64,000 nucleotides of DNA from Zeugodacus cucurbitae (GCF_028554725.1 NC_071670.1:70283001-70347000); one strand, 5' to 3'; shown: positions 40,546 to 56,000, numbered from the stretch's first letter. Numbers and translations: made by a program. The notes: generated from the sequence alone by a model not told the origin.

Positions 40546-42092
40546 TACAATTCAATTCAAATTGGATTTAATGATTTAATGAAAAAGCTATCGAAAATAT
40601 TTCGCTTTGATTGTTACGAAATAGATATTTATGTACCATAAAATTAAATTCTAAAACGATTCTTCAATCACCCACTACTAGCTTCTCAGTTTCATTTTCA
40701 ACAAAAACTATTTTTAGTTTTTTCGTTCCCAAATACATTCAGTTTGCCATTTGCCTCACTCATTTACAGTTTTATGTAATTTTGGTTATGTTTGCAGATT
40801 TACATATGGCTTACATGAAGCTGCTCTGTTAGTGGCCGCAATGCTAATCGCATTTGGTGAATTCGGCATGTGACCTGTGCGGGTGCCTATTGCATTTTAG
40901 CAAGGGGTGTAGCCTCCATTTATAGCATTAGGCGCACTTGGTTTAGTGTAAGTTAAATCGACAGCATGAATTAGTGCAGTTACGGGTGTCTAAAATACTT
41001 ATAGTGAAGAGTAAGTGCATATATAACTGACTTTAGAAATACACTTTACAATATAATTTCATTGATCCAAAAATAATTTCAGTAAAGCGAAATAACTTCT
41101 CCACTCCTCACCTTCTGATCCATTACGTAGCATTTTAAAAATACCCCAAATAATAACCTCTGTGTATCAGCACATTCCTAAAATTGCGACTATTTTTTCT
41201 ACGTTCTTTATCCCATGCTGGGCTGCGAATTAGTAGCAATGAAAAATCAACAACCGGAATTATCGCTTCTCAGCGCAAACCCCTTCTAATTTGTATCACT
41301 TAAGGGCGCCGGTGAGCGCTTGATTGTTGAATTAAACTCTGAATTTACTTGTGTGTTGCTGCTTGCTGAACTGCCCATCCATTCAACGCGCTGACTGCTT
41401 GTCCGTCTGCCGGTTGGTGCGCTGTTTGGCGCTGCGGCAAGTGGCAAGTGCTTAATTTGTTATAGCGACGCCAACCATTAGTTTAGCCTCCGACGAGCAC
41501 GGAGTGTCTGACAAATTAAACTGTTAGCAATCCACACACAAATACACAAATATCGCGGTGAGTACACAAGCTCTACCAAATAGACACGACGCAAGGAATG
41601 CGACGCCCGCGAGCGTAAAATAAAACGGATAAGAACTTAATGTACAGCCTTTCGAGCGAAAGCACACACATACAACGGCATAATTAATCGTTTGATAAGC
41701 CAACTGGTCAGCCAATTTCATTCGTAACAAGTCCAGAAGCTTGCAAAATAGATAAGCCGAGATTTGGTTGCTTGGTGAAGAAGTGCGAAAGACAAAATCG
41801 GCAAAGCGAAAGGAGCGAAACACAAATAAGGCGTGTTGAGTGCACAAAATTGGTATTTGTGCTAATTGAGAAAGAGCGTTAATTTAGCATGGCACGAATA
41901 GATGAGACAAAGTGCGGTGCGCAATGCGAGTTTAAGTGGGTTTGTAGTGACATTTTTCTGTAATCTTGGAAAGCAGAGTTGAAAAATAAAGATTTTAACG
42001 CTGAGAAAAGGGAATAAAGTTAGTAAGGTAAGTAGGTGAGTTGGGGAATTTAGTGAAAATTTAATATAATTAACTGGAAAATATTTCCGATA

Positions 42093-42237
42093 GGGTTGCC
42101 ACCTTATTAAATTTTTTTTTATTTTAAGATAAGATTATATCAAAATATGGATATTACAAAACCGGACCAAAGCTCTTTTTCCATAATTTCTATGAAAAAT
42201 GTATTACAAATTATTTTTGGCAAAAGGGTTGCCACTG
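42093..42237 (+). repeat. GGTTGCCACCTG-core repeat cluster, copy 4
   Basis: Cores at 42093-42104 (GGGTTGCCACCT) and 42226-42237 (GGGTTGCCACTG) enclose AAAATATGGATATTACAAAA and CATAATTTCTATGAAAAA. These parallel 40388-40447 block for block. The roughly 110-base unit starting at the core is therefore shared by the two clusters 1.75 kb apart, in the same orientation. Confidence 0.65.
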
Positions 42238-45200
42238 TTTGAAATAATTAACTCGTGCGAGGTAATAAATTAATTTAAATAATAGAAAATAGTTACAAAA
42301 TAATAGCGATCTGTGTATATATATTTATGAGTTATGTTGTAGGTTTAGCACTTATTTTAAAAATTGTCTGCAATTAAAATTTACATTATACATCAATTGA
42401 AAAATCCTTTATGTATATTTTGAGCTTTTATGCCTAATTTTGTTGAACCGGTCACGTTTTAATTGGATTAAATGGTTTCATTTCAGACAAATTTTCATAT
42501 TCTTTTTTATAATTTCCAAATAATCCAAAAAAAAAATTTCAGCATACTATAAAACAATTTCTTTACAATTTGTGTTCCAATTGAGCTTTTTTTCTCATAT
42601 AATTTTTATCAAAGACACATTCTTACTATTTCCATTTGTATATCTGACAGAATTCTGAGTTTATGATCCACTTTTTTCTATAGTTAAATTTAGTAAATAT
42701 CTATTTTTCCGTCCTAATTAAACAGCTGAAACTTGCATTGCTGAAGCTTCATTAAGCGCTTTAATAGCAAACTAATCCTAAAACACAAAGCACGCGGGAA
42801 ATTAATTAGTAGCGTTTATTACTCACTCACTGATTGTTTAAAACAAATGCAGTTATTCAGTACGCAAACCAAAGGAGGCTTAAAACGAGATAATTATCAT
42901 CATGAGAGTATTCACTGAATAAATGTTTGTCAGTGATTTTGGGGTGAAATTTTTTTGTAAATAAAGTCACAATTTATTGCGCCAATATTAGATGAAAATA
43001 TAGGTTAGTCAATTTAGGATTGAAAGCTGGTGCATAGTATAGCAAACTGATTTGTTTTGTAGAGCACGAAGTGCTATCATTAGTAATTTAATTTAATTTC
43101 ATTTTATTTTTTTCGAAATATAACTTCATTTTTATACAATTTAAATGTGAATTAATTGTGAAAATAATATTTGTCTCCATCGGATGAAACTATATAGTCG
43201 AAAAATATTGTTAAGAAGATATAATTTTTGTTATTTTGAATGGTACACATTTCATTGTTGCAGTAAACCTAGTGACTATCAGAATCTCTCTACCCACAAA
43301 CAGTAGCAACACAACACTAAAGAATAACAGTATCATGAAATAATAAAAACAGTATAAAAGGAAATAGAGTGGTGGACTTATTTTTTAAATAAACCAAAAT
43401 TTAATTTATTTGCAGCGCCACACACAAGAGAAGGTGGCCACAGGCGTTTATGGCTCATTTAGCAGGCACACATCCATAATATTATAACAGCACAGTAGCG
43501 ATAAATAGCGTGACTGCCACAGTGGCTGTGGCTATATACACTCATACGCGGCTGCGGCAAAGGTCAATAATCGCATATTTTTTTTAAATTTATACGCTTT
43601 TAATAGTTGGCAAACCGGCAAATAGAGTGACCAACCGTTTTCCCCGGCGACCATTCCAATTAAAAACTGCCGTTCGGTGCAAAAAGTAAATTGCAGATAC
43701 ATGAATGCGTGGTATGAGTTGTGAAGGTGGAATAAATATGAAATTTAATGGCCTGTAAAGTCTGCAACACAAAGCAATCGACGATGTAATTATCAGAGGT
43801 TGTGTGCAATATTTTCGAATTTTTGCATATAATATTTGAATTGATTAGGGTCTCATTAAACTATAATTGTGGATAAATGTAAGATATATTCTACTTTCAC
43901 TTCAAAGATAGTTACAAATATGGCCCTTTAGTCTTTATTAAATTTGAAACCACGGCGTATACGTAACTTTAAAATTTTCAACTCCAGCAGCAACTTTACT
44001 ATATAAAAACAAAGTATTATAAACTACAGCCTTAATGTCTTCATTAATATTATCGAACTGGGCTCCTTGACATCTCCCACACACACACGCAGCGCATATT
44101 GCAGGCGTCGATCAGACCACAGCAACCCATATATTATCGACCTTATATGTTTATAAGGATATACCAAGCATGTATTTTACATTCGCATACATCTCAGCAA
44201 AACATCTCGGTTCGTGGCCCACATACTTTATATGCCAATTAGTGTTGGATACTAATATGCCAGCAGGTGCCGCTGCTGCGGTTACATGAAAATGTTGCAC
44301 TCCAACTACTTTACAAGGAAACACCAAAGTAGTAGGATGCAGGAAAAAAGAAAAACATCAACAAAAACAACAACAAAACGTGCAACTTTGTTGTTTTTGG
44401 CTGAAAACAATGGTGGTTTTAAATGATTTATGAACCCAATAATGTAGTACATTTTTCATGCTGTTGTCGAAGAGTAAAAGCGAAGGCGCTTAACAATAAA
44501 TTGATATTTATTTATTCAACAGCCAAAAAGTGAATGCGAGAGAGAGAGAGCGAGTGGGCGTGGGCGGAAGGAGCCGTGTTGCACAGTACATGCATGTAAG
44601 CTGGGCATACGCAAGTCAATGCAACGAAGTGTTGTTGAAAGTTTATTTTGGGAATTCACTCAACATATTGTAAAGGAATATGCTCGTATTTTTAAACCAT
44701 TTTACAACTCATTTGCATACGAGCACATGGGAACTATACACACATGTAGTCATATCATGGTGTATGGTTAGAAATATTTTCAGATTTCGATACAAAAATG
44801 TTGGAAAATATGGAAACATTTTTTTTTAAATGTTTATAATATAGTTTTTTCTTCTAGTAAATTAATTTTTGAATTAGTTTAATATGAAAAGAGTGGGAGT
44901 AACATTCAAAGAACTTTAATCTCAAATTAATTATACAAAGGTCAAGCTTACCAATTAAGATTGCTAAATTTGAGAGAGAAATTTATTATTTGCAAACTAA
45001 ATTCAGAATTATGGCCTTAATTTTTCTCAAAAACTAGTAACAGATAATATATCTAGAATTGATGAACAAAAATATAAAATTTCCAGTTTATTATAACCAG
45101 TGGCTACTTTAATGCTCTGGTATCTCTAACTAAAGCTAAGCTCTGCAACAAATATATGAGCCACTTATAATCTCAAAACAAACCGAAAAACATTTACTAA

Positions 45201-48200
45201 AGATAAAGACTCCTACAGAATACATAAACGTTAAGAGCGTAATTTTTGCATGATTACATGTGTGTAAGTAACTGTGCAAGCCATTATGTTGATACTAGCT
45301 GTAAGCAAACATTACACACACGCCTGAAGATATATATGTTTCGAAGAGTACTACACTTGACACCGCAAGTTTCGAGTTCAGCAAGTGGCATGTGGCAAGT
45401 ACTAAATGTAAGTGACAAGTAAGTTTATAAGCCACCCACTCACGCCAAGTGCCTACGATTTATTGCAGTTGTAATTTGTTGCGTTTAATGTGTGCTCGGA
45501 TCAGTTGAAATATGTTGGCAATGAAACCGCTTGAAGCTGCGTCTTCAGTGCGCTGCCTGCGCTTTTGTGTTGGCGGATTTATGGGTTTATGGTGACAAAA
45601 TGGGATAATAAGCAAATAGCCATAGAGAAAAGGATGATTTTTAGTTTTCTTCAGCGCTGCATAAAGCGTATTTAACAAAAAATATATTTTTCAATGTTTT
45701 TAAGAGCTTACTGCATCCAGATTTTATTTGTTTATGCAAAAAATTATGCAATTTGATGCTTCACTCTTCTGCCTCTTGCTGTTGGTCTACTGTAAAAAAT
45801 GCGTCAAGTCATTGAAACTTCATCCAGTCAGACATTAGCATAGAAATGGTGCGCAATCATAATTTGCACAACCACGTACCCGAATGGAAGGAAGCCACCG
45901 CAAAAATTTTACTCATCAACTCGTTTGCCTAAATGGATTTTTTTTTGTGGCAACGCCGAGGAAAAGTGCGCTTTTTAGCGCACAAATGACAAATTAAAAT
46001 TTTTGTTTTGTTTTTTGAAATCACGTTGCAATATTATTTAACGATGAGATATTTAACACTCATTGAAATGCGTAAACGATTTGGAAGGATTATGGGAGTG
46101 TTCAAAAAATAATGGGAATTTAAAAAATAATTTGTATTGTCACAAAGACAATTTTGGAGAAGTAATATCTCCAAATACAAATGACTTCTGACAAATATTT
46201 ATATCACATATATATAATGCAGTTTGTATGACATTTAGATTTAGTGACTGACTCTTGAGGTTATGTTCGCAAATAGGTTTCTTACGCATTATACACACAA
46301 CTATAAAGCATTTAATCGCCATCAAATTCACGCTTAGCTCACTAAACCTCAACGGATATTCAGATTGCTGCTGCCATTTCGGCAATTCACAAAGAAGGCC
46401 CTTCTATCCACCACACATACCCCCCATTTCACCACACGCTATTCAAACACTTAAATTGAAATTATGTACTTTCAAATGCAGCGAAATTTTGCGTCAACGA
46501 CTTTTGCGGCGAGAATAGTAGAACTATTTGGGTCTGTTTGTGTGCGTATGTTTATTTTAGTGCTGCGTGGCAGATATCTTAGTGGATTTGTCGTGGCTGC
46601 CACGGCATTAAATGTAATAAAGTTAGTTCACGCCTTCTCAGCCGGCTGTTCAGTCAAAGTTCGGTTTTCGATTTTCGCGGAATTTATATACTCGCAGCGT
46701 GGCGTTATCTGGCGTCGTTTACTTTCAGTTTGCCATCCGGCAACCGCTTTCATTGTCAGTGTCTTCGAATTGAACTTTTTGGTGCCCGCTCTGCCATTGT
46801 CGGTTGCTTTATCTTTCCCTTTTGCTACTTTTAATGTGGACATAGTCAATTGGTTAGCGGCAGATATCATCTCAAAGGCGCAGGCGCAAGTGTGCGAAAA
46901 TTTATTACTAACATATTTCAGTCATTATTTTAGGGAAGTTTGCGCAAATAGATGAGTGCAATTACTTTAAAGTTTTCCCTAGGTGTTTGCAAAAGTTTAT
47001 GCTTTTGATTTAATGAGATGTGTTAAGCTGGGCCATACTGAGGTTGTATACACATTTCCCCATTGCTGAAAAAAGTGTTCGAAAATATTGCCTCTCGGCT
47101 GGAGTTTATTCGAGCCATACGCGGTGCTCACTTGCCCAGAATCATTTTTGAAACATAATGGCAAATCCTTATATTTGTAATAGAGCTAAATCCTTGGCCA
47201 TAACATAAAATTATTCTTAAATACACTTGTCTAAAAAAACACCCTTTGTATATACTATAAACATCATGTTTTGAATTTCTTCACATGCAGCTGCCTTAGC
47301 AAATGCATGGAATCATATATCCATGTCTTTTGACTCCGTCAAACAAACTTTGTACCATCTTTTGTTTGTAAATTACCGTTGCTTTTCGTTAAGAAAAGTT
47401 ACACAGCCAGATAATGACTATCCCAAATGCAATATTTTGGCAATCAAATCAACGCGCAATCCAACACATATACACACTTCTACATATGCTGCTCCTACTC
47501 CTCACATGGAAGTTGTCGGTGGCTGATTACCATATTATCAGATTGCAGCAATCAGCAATTTTGGCATGTTGAATGCAAACATGAGCCTAATGAGTGCAGA
47601 CGCCATCTTGGAACTTACAACTGGCAAGGAAGCTGTTTATCCTACTTCGTCTCTGTGGCATTAACTTGCTTTATTTTTGCAGCTCCTTTTAAAATACGTC
47701 CAGGGAGGTGCATGCAAAGGATTTTCGATGAAAGTGCTCACTGCCTTGGATATTTATATTTTTTATGTGCCACGAGAGAGCTTGTAGTTTCTGTTATTGT
47801 AATTGCTTTTTCGTGTGTGAATTGGCCAAATTTGTGCTCTTAGTTGCCCTTTCTCTTTCTCTCGCTGTAGTTTTCTTCCTCTTTCAATTAATCTTGCAAC
47901 AAAATGTTTTAATTTTTTACAATTGTTTTTTTGTTTCAAGCAACATCTTTATTTAATAAGTTAAAATACTTTTTGTCGCTTGTAATCCGCTGTTTGATAA
48001 CAAATTGTGCTAGATTGGCACTAATTTATTTTTATCACCATCTAATTTCGTTGGCTGACATCTGCGCCATAATTTATTTGGTTGTGGCATGCAACCGCAA
48101 GCGAGACAGTTAAATAAAGCACACATACAACACATCCAAAAAAGTAGCTGCAGCGACCAACTCAACTGTTGCTCGCACAATTTCTTCTATACTCGTTTCA

Positions 48201-49560
48201 ATGAAGCTCCCAACACATACACACACACATGCAACTAACTTGTATTCTATATTATATTATTTCATATGCATGTGAGTAGAGTCAAGGCGTTTTGTTGGCA
48301 TTTTCTTTCCGGCGCATCGTGATTGTCTGCGGTGGCACGCAGTTGGCATGCGAATGTTGCATGCAACTTTAAGTAACACGCGTCTCTCGGTTGGTGTGTG
48401 TGAAAAAGTTTTGCCGGCGCTGCGGGACCTTGCAGCTTGCAAGTTCCAGTCTGTTGCGGGTTAGCATGTCATAAGTCACTCTAACGCTGTTGCACAAATT
48501 GGTAAATGCATATCAACGCCATGATGAGTATTGAAAAGCAGAAGGTGATGAAAATGCAAAAGAAAATGAACGAAATGAAATATTCTTAAACTAAATATGG
48601 TTTACACTGACATCTTGCTGTCTTGAGATACATTATTACAGTTGATTATTGAATTAAACATCGTTTTTTGAATAATCTGCTAAATGAAACCAATAAAGTA
48701 TAATTTCGCTGTAAAAAAATTTTATTATTCGAATTAATTATTTATTTGAAGAATATAAAGTAAAACTGTTGCTAGAGTTGTGAACAGGTCTACACTTATT
48801 TTTGGTGTGTGTCTTGGTGAGGGAATCGAGGTGCTGTCAAGTTTGTGTAAGTTGAATATGGAGAAGGAGCTTAGTTTCATATTCGTTTTACATAAAATTT
48901 AAGGATTTATTTAGTAAAGTTAAAATGATCCGATTTCGGTCAAAATGCGTCAGAAAAATCAGTCGCCGTTGACTGGAAAAGGTAGTGATCACTTGACGCC
49001 AGGTGATAATATATCGCATAGTTGTGGTGATAGCTTCTTTTCACTGAGTTATATCAATAAATCTGAATGATCGTTTAAAAATTTCATTCAGATTGTTCGA
49101 GTTGTATGTTAGTTATGAACGACGTCAACGTTTCAAAATCATGAATAATGAAATGAGTGCCCTATAATTTGCCTTTTCAGTTTAATTTTCACGAATATTG
49201 TGTAATATGTCAAAGATGACATTTCGAAAACATCTGTGTCTGTGACATAAAATGAAAAGAATAAAATATACTTACAGCAGAATTAATTTTCATAGCAAAC
49301 TTTACAGCATTAGCATACTTTATATTGTAATAGAAACAGCCGTTCATTTCTAAATGTAATTTTAATGTAAAAATTATTTTAATCCTTTCAAATTATACAT
49401 TCACCGACTGTGTATTGCATGCAAATTGACAAAAGGAAAAAGTTTAATTATTTTGCGCTAACAACATAATCGCATAAATATTTATGAACGGGCGTTTGTC
49501 TGCATGTGCCTATTTGAGTGTATATGTGTGTGTTGGTGTTGTCGCCATAAAATTTCATCA
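42238..49560. other. Gene desert
   Basis: No gene is recognised. There is a recurring-motif copy on the minus strand (43951-43967), a GA microsatellite (44538-44550) and a mariner-end-like sequence (46090-46125). The largest open frame, 163 codons at 46464-46955, has a second frame open on the opposite strand and no recognisable domain, so I do not call it. Confidence 0.5.
43951..43967 (-). repeat. Recurring 17-base motif, copy
   Basis: The minus strand reads GTTACGTATACGCCGTG followed by GT, one base different from the copy at 3268-3284. Flanking sequence beyond the motif is not clearly shared. Confidence 0.6.
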
Positions 49561-50300
49561 ATTTGCATTCATTCGATTGAGCGCATTTCAACCGAAAATT
49601 CAAATTTCGGCAATTTCAATTTGACGCTTGCCCTCACGATACTCTCCGTCCCACCCTGCACTGTGCCTTCAACATAAACACAAGCAGAATTCGCTCTAAT
49701 AACCAACAATAACAACAACAGTAAGTAGGTAAACACAAACAACATTGAATGAGGCAGCGTGGCACAGCTTAGTGATGCGCTCGGCAGCGGCTTAGCGCCT
49801 GCCACCACTGATTATTACTCAATGTTCAACAACGAAATGTTCTTTTATTCATAGCACAATTTGGCAGCTGTTCAACGGCGGACAGCTTAACAGCGCTTCA
49901 ATTGCTTGTGTTAGTCTACTTTAGGGCGCGCGCCGTCGCTTGTTCAACGCGGAGCACTGCGGACTGCGGACAAACAAGCTTACGCGGTTATTTTACGCAG
50001 CTTTGACTGTTTTTCATGTAAATTTAGTTAATTTATGGCTGCTTTTCGACGCAGCTCGTGAAAAAAACAGCAACAACAACAAAAAAGGAATGTATTTGCG
50101 GAAATTTGATCAAGTTGCCAGTTGTGGGCGCAGCGGTTGGCTGGCTTGCCAACTTTATGCTTTGTGCGCGCGAAAATTAGTTTATTTGTTTGTCAGTTTC
50201 CTTTTTTTTTTGGTGGGTTTAGAATGTTTTTCATTGAATTTGTGCAACGCATGTTGCGGTTTGGCCTGTGTTTTGCTGAGATAGGCATGTGGTGTATGGA
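49561..50300. other. CpG-richer segment without a recognisable gene
   Basis: Base composition rises here (for example GGGCGCGCGCCGTCGC near 49923) against an AT-rich background. A plus-strand frame of 114 codons (49940-50284) is Leu/Phe/Cys-rich in a way that matches TTG/TTT composition rather than a protein family, and has no splice or start context to support it. It could be regulatory DNA. Confidence 0.2.
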
Positions 50301-53300
50301 TAATGCGATATATTTTGGTAGGGAAATTGGAAATTTTTGTCTTTTATTCGCTATTTTAATTAAACTATTGCAATTCTCTTTGTGATAAAATCGAACGAAA
50401 ACAAGCTTTGGTGCTAAATAGCAGCACGCAGTGATCAATTTGCCAAAGTTTTATGAATAATAATGTTGAAGTGGCGAGGATTAACACCTTACACATTCTC
50501 TCTACTGAGAGCTATTATAGTATCAAGCGGAGGAAGATAGGTGTTTAGGAAGTTAATTGTGAAACTACCGAGACTGGATTCTCCTCAGACTTCTGGTATT
50601 CGAACAGTCTGCTCTCGTGACTTCGAAACAGAAAATGATCTGGTAGCACTTTTACCAAAGTTATATTTTTTCATGGCACGTTTTTCCGTGTCCAGGAGCA
50701 CATTGCAGGTTTATCCTGAAATATGACGCTAGTTCCAGAAAAAAATAACAACCATAAATAGGTCCTATTTTTTATGTAATAAAATACATTTATAAATAAA
50801 CAAAAATAATCCCAAAATAGCATAATTTCTCGACGGAATCCCTTCAGTGTCATATAATGCCTAGTACTCAGCAACAACCCTTATCAAATCAAGGGAGTAC
50901 AACTGACAAATTAAGTCAACAACAATTATTCCCAGACTCTTTGCTGATTTCCAAGTCCCACTAGATTTATCTCAGGCTCAAATGGAAAGAGTATAATGAT
51001 CTCTTGTAATTTGGAAATATGAGCATATGCGCCCTTAAGTATATTAAAAATATGCGGTTGAGGTTTAGAGACCTTGGAAAATATTGTCTCTTATTATGTC
51101 TTATGACAATTTCGAATTATTTTTTGCGGTATTTTTGCGAACCTTTTTACAAATACTAGCTTACTTTTAACTGCAGCAACAACAATGATATAATTTTGAT
51201 GTGCTACATGATACTGGAACTGCTATATTTCATTGTGTCATTAATATTTTATTGCCTTCTCGGCAGAAAAAGCAAGCATATATATTCTACTAATTTATTT
51301 TAGCTGTAAAAGTGGATTACCATGTTCCTATGAATAACACTTCTGTTTGAAAGTCATTATCTTTCTTTTTACTTTTAATATAGTAAAATATACAAATATC
51401 TGTATTAAATTGTTTACTAATAAAAGAGTTTCAAACTAAATTGTATCTATTTAAATATTAAATAAGTTAAATTGCTTAGCCTGTTGCTTCGAAATATTAT
51501 ACGAACCAGATGGTGAGTATGTTTAGGCAATTCGTTTGTGTAATTTGCACGTCACTCATACGTCATGTTGTACCAGAGCACGTATGATTCACACCAAGTA
51601 GCACCGTAGTATAGAATAGATTGCTGATATTAATTGCCCGAATACAATGAAAGGCACGCATGCATTTACATAATTACTATTGTGCGGAGCGGAGGGCTTC
51701 TTGATATATGTATTAATAGCCATTTGTTTGCGATTTTAATGGTTAATAATTAAGTTGAGTTCGTTAGTGTTATGTGCTGAAACAAGAGCTGAGAAGGGTT
51801 GTAAATTACAACAATTTCATAAATTTAAGTTATTTAATCCCTTCAACGAACTTTCTGTGTAGTCTCGTTAGTGTGCCGTGAAACTTAGTTAGTCTTTAGT
51901 AACTGCTAAAATATATTTTAAAGTTTCGCAATGTCTCAGCAAATTTCTAAATAATTTATGCTGTCATTAAATTATCTTGAACTTACTTACTTAGCGCCTT
52001 AAAGGTCCTTTGTATGTCTGCTCCTTCTGCTCATCTGCTCTTTTCTGACATAGTGGCTGTGCAGCTGAAAGTTTTCTTTGTCTCATTCCGTAGTTAGTGT
52101 CGCGCTTTTTCTGCAAGTTCTGGCTTCCGCTTCAGCTTCATTGTCTTTGCCACTTGAAAATTAAACTTTACGCTTTTGTGTGTTAAGCGACAAATTTAGT
52201 TGATGGAGTGGATAGTTGTGCGGAGGAAGTTTGAATTTTAAGCGCATATTTTGAATGACTGTTGTTGATGACCCTGTATTTAATATATTTGATTAATTTT
52301 TGCTTGTTAAATTATTCACATTAGTAAATAGTTTACAAGCAAATTGCTGCATTTATTATGTACACAAATTCCAGAGGGGAAAATATCTGTTGTAGACACC
52401 TCTAACTTCACTATAATTAGAAGTGGTTAAGTTCTACATACAAACAATTAGTTCTACAAAAACAATAGAGAAATATATTGTCTACACTTGTTTCAAACAT
52501 ATTAGATTTCCAATTAATGCTAAATCAAAAATATTTCATCTTGAATGTGCTAAATTAACTGAGCATATATATGTATAATTGTATTATTAAACATATATTC
52601 GTAATATACACTACAATTAACTGTAGAAAATCCAACTGTCATTTATAAAGTGTAAGTGACACTTGGCACAGTCATTTACTTCTCATTCATTCTTCTCGCA
52701 TTCAAAGTACATATGCTTTTGTATGCAACTACGCACATTTATGTAGCAATATTGGTTATAAATAAGTAAGTCAGATAATATATACACGAAGAAAGGTTTG
52801 CATCCGAAAAGGTTCGAATCTAATCAGAATACCAGCACATAATCGGTGTTCATAATTGTAGGAAGAAATCAAAGTTACGGCTATCAAGAATAATGAAATG
52901 TCCATAAAAACTTGTTATTTAAACAAAAAAATCTTATATTCAAAATCAACAATATTGAGATCTCTTCAAATTTATACGTTTGAAAAAATTGGTTACGAAT
53001 TGTTTTTGTTCTGTTTGTAGGGTCTCCTAAAAATATGGTTTTTGAACCCTAAAATATATCTCTAAATATTGAAAAATATAGAGGAACACTATTCTTCTAA
53101 TATTACAAATTCAAGTTAAACTACAAAAAACGATGAAGAAACCAAAAGGCTTACAAACAAAAGGAATTGGGAAATATGGAGTCCACAGGGCATATACCCA
53201 TGCGATCTTAGCTTTGGGAACAGGGAAGTAGCAGAGTGTATAAGCTGCGCTAGAGCTTATTATCAGTTATGTCGCCTTCCCTTTCAATGACATTACCGGT

Positions 53301-55690
53301 GGTTGTTATGAGTCCGAACTATTTCCAATTTCATTAAACAACGGATTTTGACTTAACTTGCATTTGATTAATACAAATTGTGAGAGTATATATGAACGGC
53401 TGCCCTGAATTTACTCGTTTTATTTCCATTTATTTTCAAAAGTCTACCGGGTAGAGGATCTTCCCCTCATGTATTTATTTATCTTCAACGCATTGTCAGC
53501 AGTGAAAAATCACGTTGTCTGTCAAAGGCATGCAGCGCAACATTAATAAAAGTGCTCGTGCTCAAATGCATATACATACAAGTGTAGACATATACATATA
53601 CGCGAAGCTGAAGCAACAAGCGATTTTTCGTGACAAAAAGCAACAGAAGCCATGTGACTAATGATGCATAAATCTCAACAAATTTCGCAAATGATATCAG
53701 TGATGGAGATGAATTTGTAGTTCGCAATTTGTACAACTGACTACAAGTGAGAATGTGTGAGTGTGAGTGTGTAAAAGTATTTTATTTATTCAAATTCACA
53801 AGAGCGGCGGAAATAAATGGATATACATATATATTGAGCGGCTGACTCAAAAGGAAGTGAAATTTTGACTAGAATTATTTTGATACTGATATGTATATTA
53901 AAGTGATTCCAAAATTATTCAGAAAAATTAGTAATAATCCCGTCGTCCTTATTTTATTTGCGAGGTGTGTTCAAAAATAAGGGGATTTTTTTATTTTAAG
54001 CTATGTAAGCAAAGTAAGCTATGATTACAATAGAACAATTTATCGTACTTCAGGGGCATGTTTATCAAAATAATAAAAATAAAAAAAGTTTGACAGTAGG
54101 AAATTTTCAAATTCTTTAAATGTCACATTTTTATTTCCTTAATATTATCGGTCTGACCTGTAAGTACTTTTATGTAATAAAATTGATTTCAATTTAAGCA
54201 CCACCCTAATGCGTTTACTTATGCAATTATTTGAAGCAAATGCAACGAAAATTCGCTTGGCTTCGCAATCCGCCTTTATTGCTGCTGCAACTCATTTCGG
54301 TTTTGCTATTTATCATGACTGAAGCAATTGCATACTCATGGCTGCTGGGGAAGTTACAGCTACAGCTTTCAACGCTATCGCTGAGCAAAATCATTAAGCA
54401 GTAAGAAATTTGCGACTCTGTTGCTGTCTGATTTCAAATGTTGAGATGTTTTAATTAATCCTCTTAATAATCTGAACACTTTTAAGCTGTCATTCACGAG
54501 CTTTGAAGGAAGCTAAACTGCTTTGCTCTACATTATTTTCAGCTCGTATTAAGTTTTTGTAAATCAAAATATCTTTTTTATGCTCATTGCGTCATCAGCA
54601 AACATTTTCAGCATTTTACATTTGCTACTTCCATTTTCAATTGCATGCAATGTGTCATACACACCGCTCATTTTAATTAACACCGTATTTGGTTACTCAT
54701 ACGCCGTGTCAGCAACCTGAGTAGCACACAATAAGCTTATTTTTATTTTTATAATGAAAAATAAACCTCAATCATCTTATTTGCATGCACTTTGCGTGTC
54801 TTCCTTGCGCTCTGCGGTGTTTTCTCTTTTGCAACGCGTTGGACTTTAATTCCACGCTGTTTAATTGCTTTTCACCTGCGCACAATAAATAACATTTATA
54901 ATGAGATCAACGCTGAGTGCCGCAACTCGCCGCTGCCGTTCTGTTGTACAATGTCAGCAGTGCGGCGTGGCTGCTTATCCGTGGTTATAGCTTAATCTTA
55001 TTTGTTGCTCTTGTAATGAAGCCCTTGTATAGGAAAAACGCTCGAAATAATTAAGCTTATTTGCTCCTTTTAAGTGTCACTATTTTTCGCACACGGAAAC
55101 TTCAACAGCGGAGCAGCCAGAAATGTTGGAATTTGCAGCGAAGGCCACGTCTATGAAGAAGCAGTGTAAGACACACTGTTCTTGTTTTGAATCTTCCTCC
55201 TTCGGTGCTGGTGAAATGTGCAGCGTCAGCAACTCCTTTCTGGATATGCAAAATGAAACATTTGTCTCGCTTGGTCGAGGGTGTCATTGCAACTTGGAAT
55301 TACTTTTTTGAAACTTATAATTGCTTTCATTTGAGTGAGTAGAGCGGCAGAGCGCTTTTGGCCAATTAGCACTGAAATTCTGAATTTGGTGGAAATGAAA
55401 TTCAACCTTTTTGGAGGATATCAAAGACGTCAAGATGTTTATATTTAGCAGAATACATCTGACCAAAGGCAACCTATATAACAGGTGTTCCCTCCTTTTT
55501 TCAAATAACAACAACAAATAATTTTAAATATAAACAAGTAAGTTTACTCCCGTAATTTATTTATTTAATTTTATTAAGATAACAATTCACTCATATAGCT
55601 TATGAGGGCTGGTGTCATTCCTGAACTGATTTCACTCATTTTCGACATCAAGCTATATAAAAACTCTACTTTCACTTATTCTCAACCGTG
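50301..55690. other. Gene desert
   Basis: No coding sequence is recognised. A recurring-motif copy sits at 54692-54710, a weaker one at 51553-51570, and a mariner-end-like sequence at 53961-53992. The rest is AT-rich with short overlapping frames. Confidence 0.5.
54692..54720 (+). repeat. Recurring 17-base motif, copy with extended tail
   Basis: Reads GTTACTCATACGCCGTGTC and continues AGCAACCTGAG. The copy at 63678 also ends in ACCTGAG at nearly the same distance, so the conserved block may extend to about 30 bases. Confidence 0.6.
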
Positions 55691-56000
55691 TAAAGTTTAC
55701 CGTAACGAAAATCCTAATATCAGGTATATGGTATTTTGGTGAAGTTATGACCCGATTTTATCTATCTTCTTTACGGAGGTCCAGTATTAGAAGAAAAGTA
55801 TTTTCTCTGAATTTCTATCAAATATTTGAGAGATTTATCGGTATTTTCGGTAAAAAATTATCCATCAACACTAAGGCCCTCATATTTGGTATTTGGGGTC
55901 TTCAAAATGTAAACTCCTACTTGGACAATATTTATGTGATATTATTAGAAAAGAATTCTGAGAGATTTATCGATATTTTTGGTAACAAATTAGCCACCGG
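55690..56000 (+). repeat. Dispersed repeat fragment with internal duplication
   Basis: The block AGGTATATGG followed by AAGTTATGACCCGATTT (55723-55758) matches 5859-5896. Inside it, GAGAGATTTATCGGTATTTT at 55828 is repeated as GAGAGATTTATCGATATTTT at 55960, continuing as GGTAA[AC]AAATTA in both copies, 132 bases apart. The family is unidentified, and the 95-codon frame here is not protein-like. Confidence 0.5.
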